Of a stretch of 64,000 bases of DNA, positions 33,954 through 42,687 are shown in pieces. The DNA lies in assembly GCA_048058975.1 (NCBI GenBank), contig JBLLNP010000007.1, positions 186,001 through 250,000 of the forward strand. The letters run 5' to 3'. Numbering within the stretch: position 1 is the first letter of the stretch; each line of letters starts with the position of its first letter. The notes below the pieces were generated by a model. The model was not told the DNA's origin. It searched no databases and worked only from the letters and a program-made list of their open reading frames with translations. This stretch comes from RHLJ01 sp048058975 (GTDB lineage Bacteria; Bacteroidota; Rhodothermia; Balneolales; Balneolaceae). The translations under genes were made by a program, and so were the position numbers.

Positions 33954-35648
33954 TTACTTATCGGTGAAAAGGTCTATGAACTTCATTTCGGCTTCTGTTT
34001 CACCAATAAGAATAATATCACTGTTTTTTGGGATTGGTTGAGAAGGATCCGGATTAATAATCTGCTCCCCATCTTTGGTGTAGGCAATAATGCTGCAGCC
34101 CGTTTTGTGTCGAATGTCTGACTCAAGTATAGTTTTACCAATCAGGCTTTTTGGCGTTTTAAGACTAAACACATTAAGACCCTCAGCAATCATGATTATG
34201 TCATTATCTTCATAGATATTAAAGATGGCATTGGCTCCCATCGATGCGTAAGACATCACAAAATCAGCTCCGGCGCGATGTAAATTGGTAACATTTCTAC
34301 CAAGAGTTGAGCGGGCTACAATGTGAATATTAGGCCTCAGATGCCGACAATAGATGGTGAGATAAATATTAATATCATCCTGATTAGTACTTATTAAAAC
34401 AGTATGAGCATTATCAATCCCGGCTTTTTTAAGAGTCTCCAGATCAGCAGCGTCTCCGTGAATAAAGTTTTTTGAGATGATACGATCCGGGTTCTTATCC
34501 ACTATTTTGAACTTAATCCCTCTCTTTTTTAAGTGATAAGCAGCTGCCCGGCCAACTCTTCCTCCACCAATTATTACCACAGGATCATCGCTCATTCCAT
34601 AAATGCCGAACATTTCATCATAATTTCGAAGCTGATCTATAGAACCTGCGAGCATCAACACACTATGACTTTCAATCACCGTATCAGGGTGTGAGCCCTT
34701 GAACGTCCCGCGGTTCCAAATGCCCACTATATGAACACCAATGTCTTCTCTTAACCGGGATTCGCGGATTGTTTTACCTACAAGCGGTGTGGCATGAGCT
34801 GTAGCTTCGGCAATAATCAGATTATTTAGCCGGCCAATGGTATGAACCCGGGCATCCTGCCCAAGTGTACGTATAGAAAGCGCACGCCCAAGAAGGTTTC
34901 CCATGTGCAACACATGGTCGCACCCGGCAAGTTTAAGGATGTCAATAGAATCGTGAGAGTTTACTGTGGATACAATCTTAATATGTTTGTTGAACTCGCG
35001 AATGGTGTGTGCTACGTTTGTATTTAGCATATCAGTTCCCGTGGTCACCACCATAGAAGCATTTTCAATTCTTAGCTTTTGATAGGTTTCGGGATCATCC
35101 ACATCTCCAACCATAACGCTATATCCGTCATCGTATAATTCCAATGCGGTTGGGATATCCTGGATCAGCAGCACATATTTATGATGGTATTGTACCAGCT
35201 TTTCGATTAGGGCTTTTGTTATTGGGTCGAAGGAGGTGATTACGACATGGCCGGAAGTGTTCGGGGGCAACTCTCGGGGTGCCCGCGCTCTTGATTGAGC
35301 TTCCATCCAGGGGGCATAAAAGAACTCGATAAAAGTAAATGGAAGCATTATAAGCAGTACTACAATACCTGAACCAAGAACAATAATTGAAAAGAAACGA
35401 CCTAAATCAGAAGAAAAGGTGATATCACCAAAACCTAGCGTACTCATAGTTACAAGCGTCCAGTAAAAACCAGTCATCCAGCTGTGCTTTTGTCCCTCAT
35501 ATTCCATTATAATATGAAAGAGAACGCCATACACGGTGATCATCCCGATAAGAATCAGGATGAATGTAAACAGCTGCTTTATGTTCTTTTTAGCTGAACG
35601 ATTCGTTATGAAATAACTGATTTGTGAGGTAAAAAACTTCATGGACAC
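33954..35648 (-). CDS. Two-TM potassium channel with two RCK (TrkA-N/TrkA-C) units
   Basis: 564 residues. Two transmembrane helices (about 24-48 and 85-110) flank a pore loop with selectivity filter TLGFGD (70-75). Then two RCK modules: the first TrkA-N (VVITSFDPITKALIEKL, about 125-240) with a TrkA-C (ATPLVGKTIRESRLRED), the second (VVIIGGGRVGRAAAYHLKKRG, about 347-465) with a C-terminal TrkA-C (LIGKTILESDIR). The second Rossmann motif GGGRVGRA is intact for nucleotide binding; the first lacks the GxGxxG. Likely an inner-membrane K+ channel gated by a cytoplasmic ligand. It overlaps the DUF3820 gene by 10 bp. Confidence 0.9.
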   Translation of the reverse strand: MSMKFFTSQISYFITNRSAKKNIKQLFTFILILIGMITVYGVLFHIIMEYEGQKHSWMTGFYWTLVTMSTLGFGDITFSSDLGRFFSIIVLGSGIVVLLIMLPFTFIEFFYAPWMEAQSRARAPRELPPNTSGHVVITSFDPITKALIEKLVQYHHKYVLLIQDIPTALELYDDGYSVMVGDVDDPETYQKLRIENASMVVTTGTDMLNTNVAHTIREFNKHIKIVSTVNSHDSIDILKLAGCDHVLHMGNLLGRALSIRTLGQDARVHTIGRLNNLIIAEATAHATPLVGKTIRESRLREDIGVHIVGIWNRGTFKGSHPDTVIESHSVLMLAGSIDQLRNYDEMFGIYGMSDDPVVIIGGGRVGRAAAYHLKKRGIKFKIVDKNPDRIISKNFIHGDAADLETLKKAGIDNAHTVLISTNQDDINIYLTIYCRHLRPNIHIVARSTLGRNVTNLHRAGADFVMSYASMGANAIFNIYEDNDIIMIAEGLNVFSLKTPKSLIGKTILESDIRHKTGCSIIAYTKDGEQIINPDPSQPIPKNSDIILIGETEAEMKFIDLFTDK

Positions 35649-35875
35649 CTCTTTCTTCGAAATTCCAGCTTGATGGGATCAAGAACTTTTTCAATGCCAT
35701 TCATTTTTACTTCGTACATAGTAGAAAGATATTGGCCCAGATCACCATTCGGAAATCCTTCTCTGCTAAACCATTCCAGGTAATGAACAGGCAGGTCGGT
35801 TATGAATCGCCCTTCATACTTTCCAAAAGGCATCCGTGCCTGAACCAGCTTTATAAGGAATGTTGAATCGTACAT
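35639..35875 (-). CDS. DUF3820 family protein
   Basis: 78 residues with the family core MPFGKYEGRFITDLPVHYLEWFSREGFPNGDLGQYL. DUF3820 proteins are small, soluble and of unknown function; the GKYEG..DLP...YL.WF motif is also seen in domains associated with nucleic-acid enzymes. It is upstream of and overlaps the potassium channel gene, so both are probably co-transcribed. Confidence 0.85.
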   Translation of the reverse strand: MYDSTFLIKLVQARMPFGKYEGRFITDLPVHYLEWFSREGFPNGDLGQYLSTMYEVKMNGIEKVLDPIKLEFRRKRCP

Positions 35876-35946
35876 GGGGGTAAATTAGTATCTAATTGTA
35901 ATCCATCCCAATAAAAAAGTATCTTTCTTAAAACAGTTGGAGAACA

Positions 35947-36288
35947 ATGCCTGTAGTAAAATTATTAAAAATAGCCCACGGCCGCAGTGGCGATAAAGGA
36001 AATGGAAGTAATGTGGGCATTATCGCCCGTCATCCCGAAATTTATCCATTCCTCAAAGAAAAACTTACGCCAGAAGCAGTAAAAGAGCACATGAAAAATG
36101 TTTGTAAGGGAAAAGTTGAGCGGTTTGAGTTACCAAATATCGGAGCGCTGAACTTTATTCTACATGAAAGTTTGGGCGGTGGAGGTACAGTTTCTCTGAA
36201 GCTGGATGCGCAGGGTAAGACCCATGCATCCCAGGTTTTACGAATGGATATAGATGTACCTGAAGAATTGCTAAAACTTGTGGACTAA
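35947..36288 (+). CDS. AtuA-like small protein (C-terminal AtuA/DUF1446-related fold)
   Basis: 113 residues: VVKLLKIAHGRSGDKGNGSNVGIIARHPEIYPFLKEKLT and FILHESLGGGGTVSLKLDAQGKTHASQVLRMDIDVP. The IAHGRSGDKGN motif is characteristic of the small domain that occurs alone or behind AtuA-type (acyclic terpene utilisation) proteins. In some operons it accompanies acyl-CoA metabolism enzymes. Here it stands alone, convergent with the DUF2911 gene; the role is unproven. Confidence 0.8.
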   Translation: MPVVKLLKIAHGRSGDKGNGSNVGIIARHPEIYPFLKEKLTPEAVKEHMKNVCKGKVERFELPNIGALNFILHESLGGGGTVSLKLDAQGKTHASQVLRMDIDVPEELLKLVD

Positions 36289-36864
36289 CTACCCGTTTTC
36301 ATAAAAGCGAATGGGGATTTCCACCTTCACCAGGTCCCAGGTCATAGTCATAGTAGTAAGTGAATAATTCACTTCAGAAAACTCTATAGAAAAAGCTTCA
36401 ACGGGAGTGTCCAGATTAATTACAGGGACATTAAACCGCACATAATCTCTGTCTTCAGTGTAAGTGAAGGCCCCCCATTGTCCCAGGTCGTTATTCAGTA
36501 TAACAGTCCATTCGTCTTTATTCGGGATGGAGAAAAGTGCATACGTTCCGGCTTCAACTACTTCTCCTCCCATTAGAATGGGCTCGGTTATTGTGATTTC
36601 AGTAGCTTCGTTAGCCCCTGTTCTCCATACATCGCCATAGGATTCAAAGTCGCCGAAAATAGTTCGGCCATTTCGGTAGGGTTGACCATAAACAACCTTA
36701 ATATAAATGCTCTCATGTTTGATGGAAGAAATAGCAATGGGGCTTTTCCGATTGCCGACAGGGGCGTTTTGGGGGCCGGTTCGTTCTTGTTGGCAGCTAA
36801 TTCCGGAGAAAAAAACAGCACCCAGAATCAAAGAGAGGCAAAGTTTATTTCGAACATAAATCAT
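36289..36864 (-). CDS. DUF2911 domain lipoprotein
   Basis: 191 residues. An N-terminal lipoprotein signal ends at GISC (Cys about residue 25). The rest is DUF2911: KVVYGQPYRNGRTIFGD, DVWRTGANEATEITITEPILMGGEVVEAGTYALFSIPNKDEWTVILN and QWGAFTYTEDRDYVRFNVP. Family members are periplasmic or outer-membrane lipoproteins of unknown function common in Bacteroidota-like bacteria. Convergent with the AtuA-like gene with no gap. Confidence 0.9.
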   Translation of the reverse strand: MIYVRNKLCLSLILGAVFFSGISCQQERTGPQNAPVGNRKSPIAISSIKHESIYIKVVYGQPYRNGRTIFGDFESYGDVWRTGANEATEITITEPILMGGEVVEAGTYALFSIPNKDEWTVILNNDLGQWGAFTYTEDRDYVRFNVPVINLDTPVEAFSIEFSEVNYSLTTMTMTWDLVKVEIPIRFYENG

Positions 36865-36931
36865 ACGGGTAATTGAGTAAAAATTTTAGTCGGTTTAATA
36901 TAAACGCATTGAGTCAATATCGGTAATTGAA

Positions 36932-37591
36932 TTAGGAATATGCGGGCAAATAGTTATAGATCGCCCAAAAATGAGAAAAAGCACCTCCAAGCACGAATAA
37001 ATGCCATATTTCATGAAATCCAAAGTGTGGGGGAAGTGGGTCTGGTTTTTTGATAGCGTAGATAACCGCGCCGATAGAATAGAATAAACCGCCAATCACA
37101 ATCCAGTAAGAGAACATCTTAGGAAGCAATTCCCACATTTGCGGAAAGATAATCACGGCAACCCATCCCATCAGTAAATACAAAGCAGTAGAAAACCAAC
37201 GAGGAGCGTTTAACCAGAATATTTTTTTGAAAACCCCGGCAAGTGCAAAAAGCCAGATGCCTAGAAGCATTCCTAATCGCCAGCCGCCATCAAGGACAAT
37301 AACACAAATAGGTGTATAACTCCCCGCGATTACCACATAAATCATAATGTGATCGAAAAGCCGGAAAAGTTCCTCGGTTTTGAAAGTCACATTTATAGCA
37401 TGATAGATAGCACTCGAAAAAAACATGAGAAAAACAGAAATACCATAAATCAAAAAAGAAACAGAATAAGAGAGAGTTTTGTCCGGCACATTGATAAGCA
37501 ACAAAACAGACCATACAACAGAAATGATTGCTCCAATCAAGTGGGAATAAGCGCTAAACGGCTCGCGAACAGGAAAAAGATATTTTCTCAA
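36932..37591 (-). CDS. trhA: PAQR-family membrane protein TrhA (hemolysin III homologue)
   Basis: 219 residues with seven predicted transmembrane helices. Motifs EPFSAYSHLIGAI near the N-terminus, SAIYHAINV (the conserved S...H), LFRLFDHIMIYVVIAGSYTPIC, and FGFHEIWHLFVLGGAFSHFWAIYNYL (HxxxH at the C-terminus) mark the PAQR/hemolysin III family with its metal-binding His and Asp residues. The family maintains membrane fluidity homeostasis; it is not normally a toxin. It lies 11 bp from the end of the Nramp-like gene and may share its transcript. Confidence 0.92.
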   Translation of the reverse strand: MRKYLFPVREPFSAYSHLIGAIISVVWSVLLLINVPDKTLSYSVSFLIYGISVFLMFFSSAIYHAINVTFKTEELFRLFDHIMIYVVIAGSYTPICVIVLDGGWRLGMLLGIWLFALAGVFKKIFWLNAPRWFSTALYLLMGWVAVIIFPQMWELLPKMFSYWIVIGGLFYSIGAVIYAIKKPDPLPPHFGFHEIWHLFVLGGAFSHFWAIYNYLPAYS

Positions 37592-37602
37592 AAACTATTT
37601 TT

Positions 37603-38865
37603 TTAGGACTGGAAGAATTTCCAATACATGAAAAATAGGGTGAATCCGGTTAAAAAGAGAATGCCACCCCAACTTAAAATTCTTAGCCATTGAGGGGGAC
37701 GGTGCTCAGCCGGAAAATGTGAGTCTATAACCAATCGGTAATTAAGGTATGCAAGAACAGGAGCAGTCAAAAAAGAAACGGTTGTAGCAAGGTCTATAAG
37801 TAAGGTAAAATGGACGCCTGCAAAATAGAGTATGCACAGAGAACCGATAGAAATCAGAACAATCAAAAGCCTGTAACTAAATCTGGAATCAGGGTTAGCC
37901 TTGATCACGGAAATTATTTCTTGTGATACGCGCGGGTAAGCATCGGTAACAGTAAGCGTTGTGCTGAACATAGTAGTAAATGCACAAATAATGATAATCC
38001 AGTATGCCCAGTCGCCCAGTGTACTAGTATATATTGATACTAATTGTTGAGCAAAAACACCCCCACTTGAGGCGAACTCAACCCCGGAGCCATACATGAT
38101 CAATGCTCCAAGGCTTAAAAAAGCTAAAGCCAATATACCAGCCCCAATGTATCCTATATTAAAATCAATCAATCCTTCCTTCAGTTTTGGAACGTGTTTG
38201 GTTTGTTTGATTCTTTCCAAAGACCAAAGCGAGTGCCATGCCGCTCCGTCAATCGGAATAGGCATCCAACCCATTAGGGCAATTAAAAAACCTACACCGC
38301 CTACTGCCGTCCAGATACTTGGAGGCTCTGGTTTTGGTGCCGCTCCTTGTGTATTAAATACAGCCACAATTATGGCTACAAAAGTTGAGATTGTTAGCAC
38401 AACCATAATGAGTTTTATTGCGCTATCAAGGGCTGAATATTGCCCAAAAAGCAAAATACCAATACAAAAGCCCAGCAATATAGCGCTCCAAAGAAAAGGA
38501 GAAAGAACGATTCCGGTAAGCTCGGCGGCCAGGCTGGCTGAGACAATAGTCACTGCCGCCTGAACTATGAACATGGTTCCTATAGTAAAAACAACAAACA
38601 CCCAAAAAGCCCAGTTACCTAGTTTTTTATAACCCTTTATTAAGCTTTCCTGAGTGGCAAGCGCATATCTGGGCCCAAACTCCAGGAAAGGATATTTAAA
38701 TACATTCGCCAGAATAACAGCCCAAACCAGTGTAAAGCTAAAATCAGCACCAGCCCGGGTAGATTGTACCAAATGGGAAACCCCAACGGCTGCTGCTGCC
38801 ATTATCAGCCCCGGGCCGAGGGCATATTTCAGAGTAAATTTGGCTTGGCCTTCCATGCTGTTCAT
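37603..38865 (-). CDS. Nramp-family divalent metal transporter homologue lacking the DPGN motif
   Basis: About 420 residues with eleven hydrophobic helices. I chose ATG 38865 (MNSMEGQ); a TTG 36 bp upstream would only add a poor tail. The N-terminus (FTLKYALGPGLIMAAAAVGVSHLVQSTRAGADF) and the sixth-helix region (LIALMGWMPIPIDGAAWHSLW) follow the Nramp layout, but the metal-binding DPGN of helix 1 and MPH of helix 6 are replaced. It belongs to the Nramp-related transporters whose substrate is not settled, e.g. another divalent cation. It sits upstream of trhA on the same strand. Confidence 0.8.
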   Translation of the reverse strand: MNSMEGQAKFTLKYALGPGLIMAAAAVGVSHLVQSTRAGADFSFTLVWAVILANVFKYPFLEFGPRYALATQESLIKGYKKLGNWAFWVFVVFTIGTMFIVQAAVTIVSASLAAELTGIVLSPFLWSAILLGFCIGILLFGQYSALDSAIKLIMVVLTISTFVAIIVAVFNTQGAAPKPEPPSIWTAVGGVGFLIALMGWMPIPIDGAAWHSLWSLERIKQTKHVPKLKEGLIDFNIGYIGAGILALAFLSLGALIMYGSGVEFASSGGVFAQQLVSIYTSTLGDWAYWIIIICAFTTMFSTTLTVTDAYPRVSQEIISVIKANPDSRFSYRLLIVLISIGSLCILYFAGVHFTLLIDLATTVSFLTAPVLAYLNYRLVIDSHFPAEHRPPQWLRILSWGGILFLTGFTLFFMYWKFFQS

Positions 38866-39015
38866 CACGTTTGGTTGGTTAGAAAGCCTGAGAGTACACA
38901 ATTTTTTGCTAATGATGAAAATGTGATCATTAAGAAACTTACGAAACCTTTTTCAGCATTTTTCAATTTGGAGGTGTACTATTCGATTCGCTCTCAGATC
39001 AAACAAAACTACACT

Positions 39016-41592
39016 ATGAAAAAAATACTCTTCACCTTTGCCCTTCTTTTAATTTCAGGAAATGTATTAGCACAATACACACTGGATTATTTCTTAAAAG
39101 AAGGAGTTAATTATAATGATGATATCCCAACACCAAAAGAAGTACTAGGGGCAGAATTGGGAGAATGGCACGTGCGCCATGATCAGTTAGTTCAGTATAT
39201 GTATGCAGTTGCTGAGGCTTCTGACAGGGTTTCTATTACAGAATACGCCAGAACCTATGAAAACCGAAAACTCCTATCGCTGGTGATTACCTCGCCCGCG
39301 AATCATGGCCGATTAGATGAAATCAGAGAGGAGCACGTGAAGCTTACAGACCCGGAAGTTTCTGGAGAACTGGATATTTCAGAAATGCCGGCGGTTGTTC
39401 AAATGAGTTATAGTGTGCATGGAAATGAGCCCAGCGGATCGAATGCGTCGCTGGCAGTTGTATATCATCTTGCAGCAGCAGAGGGAAGAGAAATCGAGGA
39501 GCTGCTTAGTAACGTAGTAGTTCTTATAGATCCAAGTATAAATCCGGATGGATTAAACAGGTTCGCTCATTGGGCGAATACCCACAAAAGTAAAAACGTA
39601 TTAGTAACAGACCCGGAGAGCCGCGAATACAGCGAAGTTTGGCCCGGGGGAAGAACAAATCACTACTGGTTCGATTTAAACCGGGATTGGTTATTAGTAC
39701 AACACCCTGAAAGTAAAGGAAGGATTGCACGCTTTCATGAGTGGAAACCAAACATTTTAACCGACCATCATGAAATGGGAAGTAACTCGACCTTTTTCTT
39801 TCAACCAGGAATACCGAGCCGCACTCATCCGCTAACACCACAGCGTAATCAGGATTTAACGGCAAACATCGCGGAATACCACGCCGATGAACTGGACAAG
39901 ATTCAATCACTATACTATTCAAAAGAAAGTTTTGATGATTTCTATTATGGTAAAGGATCAACCTATCCGGATGTGCAGGGTTCAATTGGTATTTTATTTG
40001 AACAAGCCAGTTCACGCGGGCATGCTCAGGAAACAGTACATGGTATTATCCACTTTCCATTTACCATCCGTAATCAGGTGACGGCATCTTATTCAACGCT
40101 AAAAGCAGCGCAAGATCTGAGAGAAGAATTGCTGGAGCACCAACGATTATTTTACCAGGAGGCAGCCAGGGAGGCTGCCCGGGCGTCAATCAAAGCCTAT
40201 GTATTTGGAGAAAGCGCAGACCAGGCACGCACATTTCATTTGGCTGAAATGCTGAATCGGCATCAGATTGAGGTATATGAACTTGGGAATGGCGTTTCTG
40301 CTAATGGAGAAAATTTCGAAGCCGGGAAAGCCTATGTGGTTCCAACTAATCAGCCACAGTATAAATTGATTACAGCGATGTTCGAGCGTAGAACGGAGTT
40401 CACCGACAGTCTTTTTTATGATGTTTCTGCCTGGACGATGCCTTACGCATTTAATCTTCCTTTTGCTGAACTGGGCTCGCGGGAGTTCAATAACAATTTG
40501 TTGGGAGAACGCTTTGACGGTGAGATGAAATCAAATGGAAGCGTTGTCGGAAACCGATCAAATTATGCTTATGCCTTTGAATGGGATGAGTACTATAGCC
40601 CCAGGGCGCTTTACAGATTACAAAGCGCCGGGGTTCGAACAAAAGTAGCTTCTCTTCCCTTTTCATCTGTAACACAAGAAGGGCAAAAAAGCTTTGATTA
40701 TGGTACCATTCTGATTCCCGTGGGAGTTCAGGATGATCAAAACAAAGTTCATGAGATCGTAAAAACAATTGCTAAGGAAGATGGAATTAAGGTGTATGCC
40801 CTATCAAGTGGACTATCAACATCAGGAATTGATCTGGGAAGTAACAATTTCGAAAACCTTGAAAAACCCAACGTAGCAATTCTGGGCGGTGAAGGAACCA
40901 GTTCCGCCGAAGTTGGAGAAGCCTGGCATTTATTTGATCAACGGTATCACATGCCGCTTACTATTTTAGACAAAGGTGATTTAGGAGGAGCTGATTTGGA
41001 CCGATACAACGTTCTTGTTATGGCGGGCGGCTGGTACGGAGATCTTTCTGAGGGCGAGGTAAACGCAATCAAGAATTGGGTTAGAGGCGGCGGTGTGCTA
41101 ATCGCATATAAATCAGCGGTGAACTGGGCGCGGCAACAAGAACTCGCAGATGTCAAAACCAAAGAACGAGAAGATGATGAGCAGGAAGGTCCGAGACCAT
41201 ATGTGAAACAAAGCATGGACTCAGGTGCAAGGGTGATTGGGGGTTCTATTTTTAACGCAAAGCTGGATCTTACACACCCCTTGGGTTATGGTTTTAACGA
41301 TGATGATATTACCGTATTCAGAAACAGCACTATTTTCCTTGAAAAAGGAGAAAACAGATACTCAACCCCGCTTTACTATACGGATGCTCCGCTTGCTGCA
41401 GGGTATATTTCCGATGAAAATCTGGAAACCATCAAAGGCTCTGCTGCCGTTGTTGTAAGTCGTTTTGGGGGTGGAAGAGTTATCGCAATGACAGATAATC
41501 CAAATTTCAGAGCATTCTGGTATGGAACCAACAAATTATTTGCCAATGCGATTTTCTTTGGGCAAACCATAAGCGGAAGTACAGCGAATTAA
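39016..41592 (+). CDS. Secreted M14-family zinc carboxypeptidase-like metallopeptidase
   Basis: 858 residues from ATG 39016, where a signal peptide (MKKILFTFALLLISG..., cleaved after LAQ) begins; the longer frame back to 38764 adds junk. The M14 catalytic domain occupies residues ~50-380: zinc ligands H135 and E138 in SYSVHGNEPSG, a later histidine in ILTDHHEMGSN, and the general-base Glu in GSIGILFEQASSRG. The C-terminal half (about 400-858) contains a glutamine-amidotransferase-like segment (NVLVMAGGWYGDLSEGEVNAIKNWVRGGGVLI) typical of this large Bacteroidota M14 group. Probably periplasmic or secreted peptide degradation. Confidence 0.88.
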   Translation: MKKILFTFALLLISGNVLAQYTLDYFLKEGVNYNDDIPTPKEVLGAELGEWHVRHDQLVQYMYAVAEASDRVSITEYARTYENRKLLSLVITSPANHGRLDEIREEHVKLTDPEVSGELDISEMPAVVQMSYSVHGNEPSGSNASLAVVYHLAAAEGREIEELLSNVVVLIDPSINPDGLNRFAHWANTHKSKNVLVTDPESREYSEVWPGGRTNHYWFDLNRDWLLVQHPESKGRIARFHEWKPNILTDHHEMGSNSTFFFQPGIPSRTHPLTPQRNQDLTANIAEYHADELDKIQSLYYSKESFDDFYYGKGSTYPDVQGSIGILFEQASSRGHAQETVHGIIHFPFTIRNQVTASYSTLKAAQDLREELLEHQRLFYQEAAREAARASIKAYVFGESADQARTFHLAEMLNRHQIEVYELGNGVSANGENFEAGKAYVVPTNQPQYKLITAMFERRTEFTDSLFYDVSAWTMPYAFNLPFAELGSREFNNNLLGERFDGEMKSNGSVVGNRSNYAYAFEWDEYYSPRALYRLQSAGVRTKVASLPFSSVTQEGQKSFDYGTILIPVGVQDDQNKVHEIVKTIAKEDGIKVYALSSGLSTSGIDLGSNNFENLEKPNVAILGGEGTSSAEVGEAWHLFDQRYHMPLTILDKGDLGGADLDRYNVLVMAGGWYGDLSEGEVNAIKNWVRGGGVLIAYKSAVNWARQQELADVKTKEREDDEQEGPRPYVKQSMDSGARVIGGSIFNAKLDLTHPLGYGFNDDDITVFRNSTIFLEKGENRYSTPLYYTDAPLAAGYISDENLETIKGSAAVVVSRFGGGRVIAMTDNPNFRAFWYGTNKLFANAIFFGQTISGSTAN

Positions 41593-41612
41593 CTTAGTAA
41601 CAAACTATAGGT

Positions 41613-42143
41613 TTAAGAGGCGGTCTTATTGGATCGCCTTTTTTGTTTATAGAATTCTTTCTCCGCTATATATAGGTTTTTAATTACTTCGCAAAAAAGA
41701 GTGTCACCCGTTTTATTGGTTAGTTTTACCTGTTTTTTAAATTCTATTTCTTTCTTTGCACTAACCTGCTCTTTTATCTCGTCAAGTTCACTTTCAGAGT
41801 AAGTAAACTCAGCATATAAGTCTTCTGTAACTGGTCTTCGGAATTTAATTTCCGCAGATTTATCCCATACCACAAAATCACTGCCAATCAGGTTGATCAA
41901 CTGAACCATAGGAAACGGGTCGACAGCGGAAAACATGCTGCCACCAAACATCACGTTAACAAAATTTCGGTTCTTTAAAGAGAGGGGAATGGTTACTTTT
42001 ATAAGCCTGAAATCTTCAGAAATATAAGTGATTCTTCCTGTTGTCCTCCTATACATGGGAGAGAAATTCATTCCATATTTATAGAGTAGGTCTTTAGGAA
42101 AAAACCGGGAAAAGAACTCACTAAGTTGTTGATAAGATGGCAC
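41613..42143 (-). CDS. DUF4442 hotdog-fold protein
   Basis: 176 residues related to acyl-CoA thioesterases: a central helix/strand region VNVMFGGSMFSAVDPFPMVQLINLIGSDFVVWDKSAEIKFRRPVTEDLYAEF with the hotdog pattern of a conserved Asp in the long helix. DUF4442 proteins are presumed thioesterases of unknown substrate. No signal peptide. It is preceded by the DUF1905 gene 12 bp upstream on the same strand, so they are probably co-transcribed. Confidence 0.85.
   Translation of the reverse strand: MPSYQQLSEFFSRFFPKDLLYKYGMNFSPMYRRTTGRITYISEDFRLIKVTIPLSLKNRNFVNVMFGGSMFSAVDPFPMVQLINLIGSDFVVWDKSAEIKFRRPVTEDLYAEFTYSESELDEIKEQVSAKKEIEFKKQVKLTNKTGDTLFCEVIKNLYIAEKEFYKQKRRSNKTAS
41617..41645 (+). terminator. 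Rho-independent terminator of the M14 peptidase gene
   Basis: AGGCGGTC and GATCGCCT form an 8-bp stem with one mismatch and a T-run on the plus strand. It lies within the 3' end of the convergent DUF4442 gene, whose last codons form part of the stem. Confidence 0.75.
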
Positions 42144-42155
42144 AGTTAAAACAAA

Positions 42156-42668
42156 TTAATGCTCTTCTCTTGGCGGCATGCCTAATAAATGGCGATGATC
42201 AAAGGGGCCGCTTGGCATCGTTTTAAGATTGTTGATAAGCATAATTGCCCGGTCTATTCTTTTTTGGACAGATTTAACTCCATCAACATACCCAATAATA
42301 TAGCGCTGTTGGCCAGGGGTTATCTTCTCGAACGCTTTCAGGCCTTCCCGATCTTGCTCCAACAGCGCCTCAAGCTCTTCAGGCATTTCTGCTCCGTATT
42401 TAGAGTGATCTGGCTCTATGGCGGCTTTTATTTCGGTATTAAAATCCAGCCCCCATTTTTTTATCCGGGCGTTGTTAATAATGATCATCCCGCGTCCATC
42501 TCCTTTTCCCATTAGCCCGGAATGAATTTTTTCATTTCCATTTATCGAGCAATGCAACCGAGTATTAAATCCGCCAGCTTGTTCAACAATCTCAACTGGA
42601 ACAGTGATATGAGTATAACCGACTTTATTAGCAGGTTCCAGATAAGTTGTGAACGTAATGGGTTTCAA
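42156..42668 (-). CDS. DUF1905/YdeI (OmdA)-type protein
   Basis: 170 residues: an N-terminal DUF1905 barrel (FTTYLEPANKVGYTHITVPVEIVEQAGGFNTRLHCSINGNE... LMGKGDGRGMIIINNARIKKWGLDFNTEIKAAI) and a C-terminal YdeI/OmdA-like helical segment (MPEELEALLEQDREGLKAFEKITPGQQRYIIGYVDGVKSVQKRIDRA). Such proteins have been linked to bacteriocin resistance in plants' and bacteria's annotation lines, but their biochemistry is unclear. Located between the amidohydrolases and DUF4442, same strand. Confidence 0.82.
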   Translation of the reverse strand: MKPITFTTYLEPANKVGYTHITVPVEIVEQAGGFNTRLHCSINGNEKIHSGLMGKGDGRGMIIINNARIKKWGLDFNTEIKAAIEPDHSKYGAEMPEELEALLEQDREGLKAFEKITPGQQRYIIGYVDGVKSVQKRIDRAIMLINNLKTMPSGPFDHRHLLGMPPREEH

Positions 42669-42687
42669 AACCAGAGCAGGTTATGGG

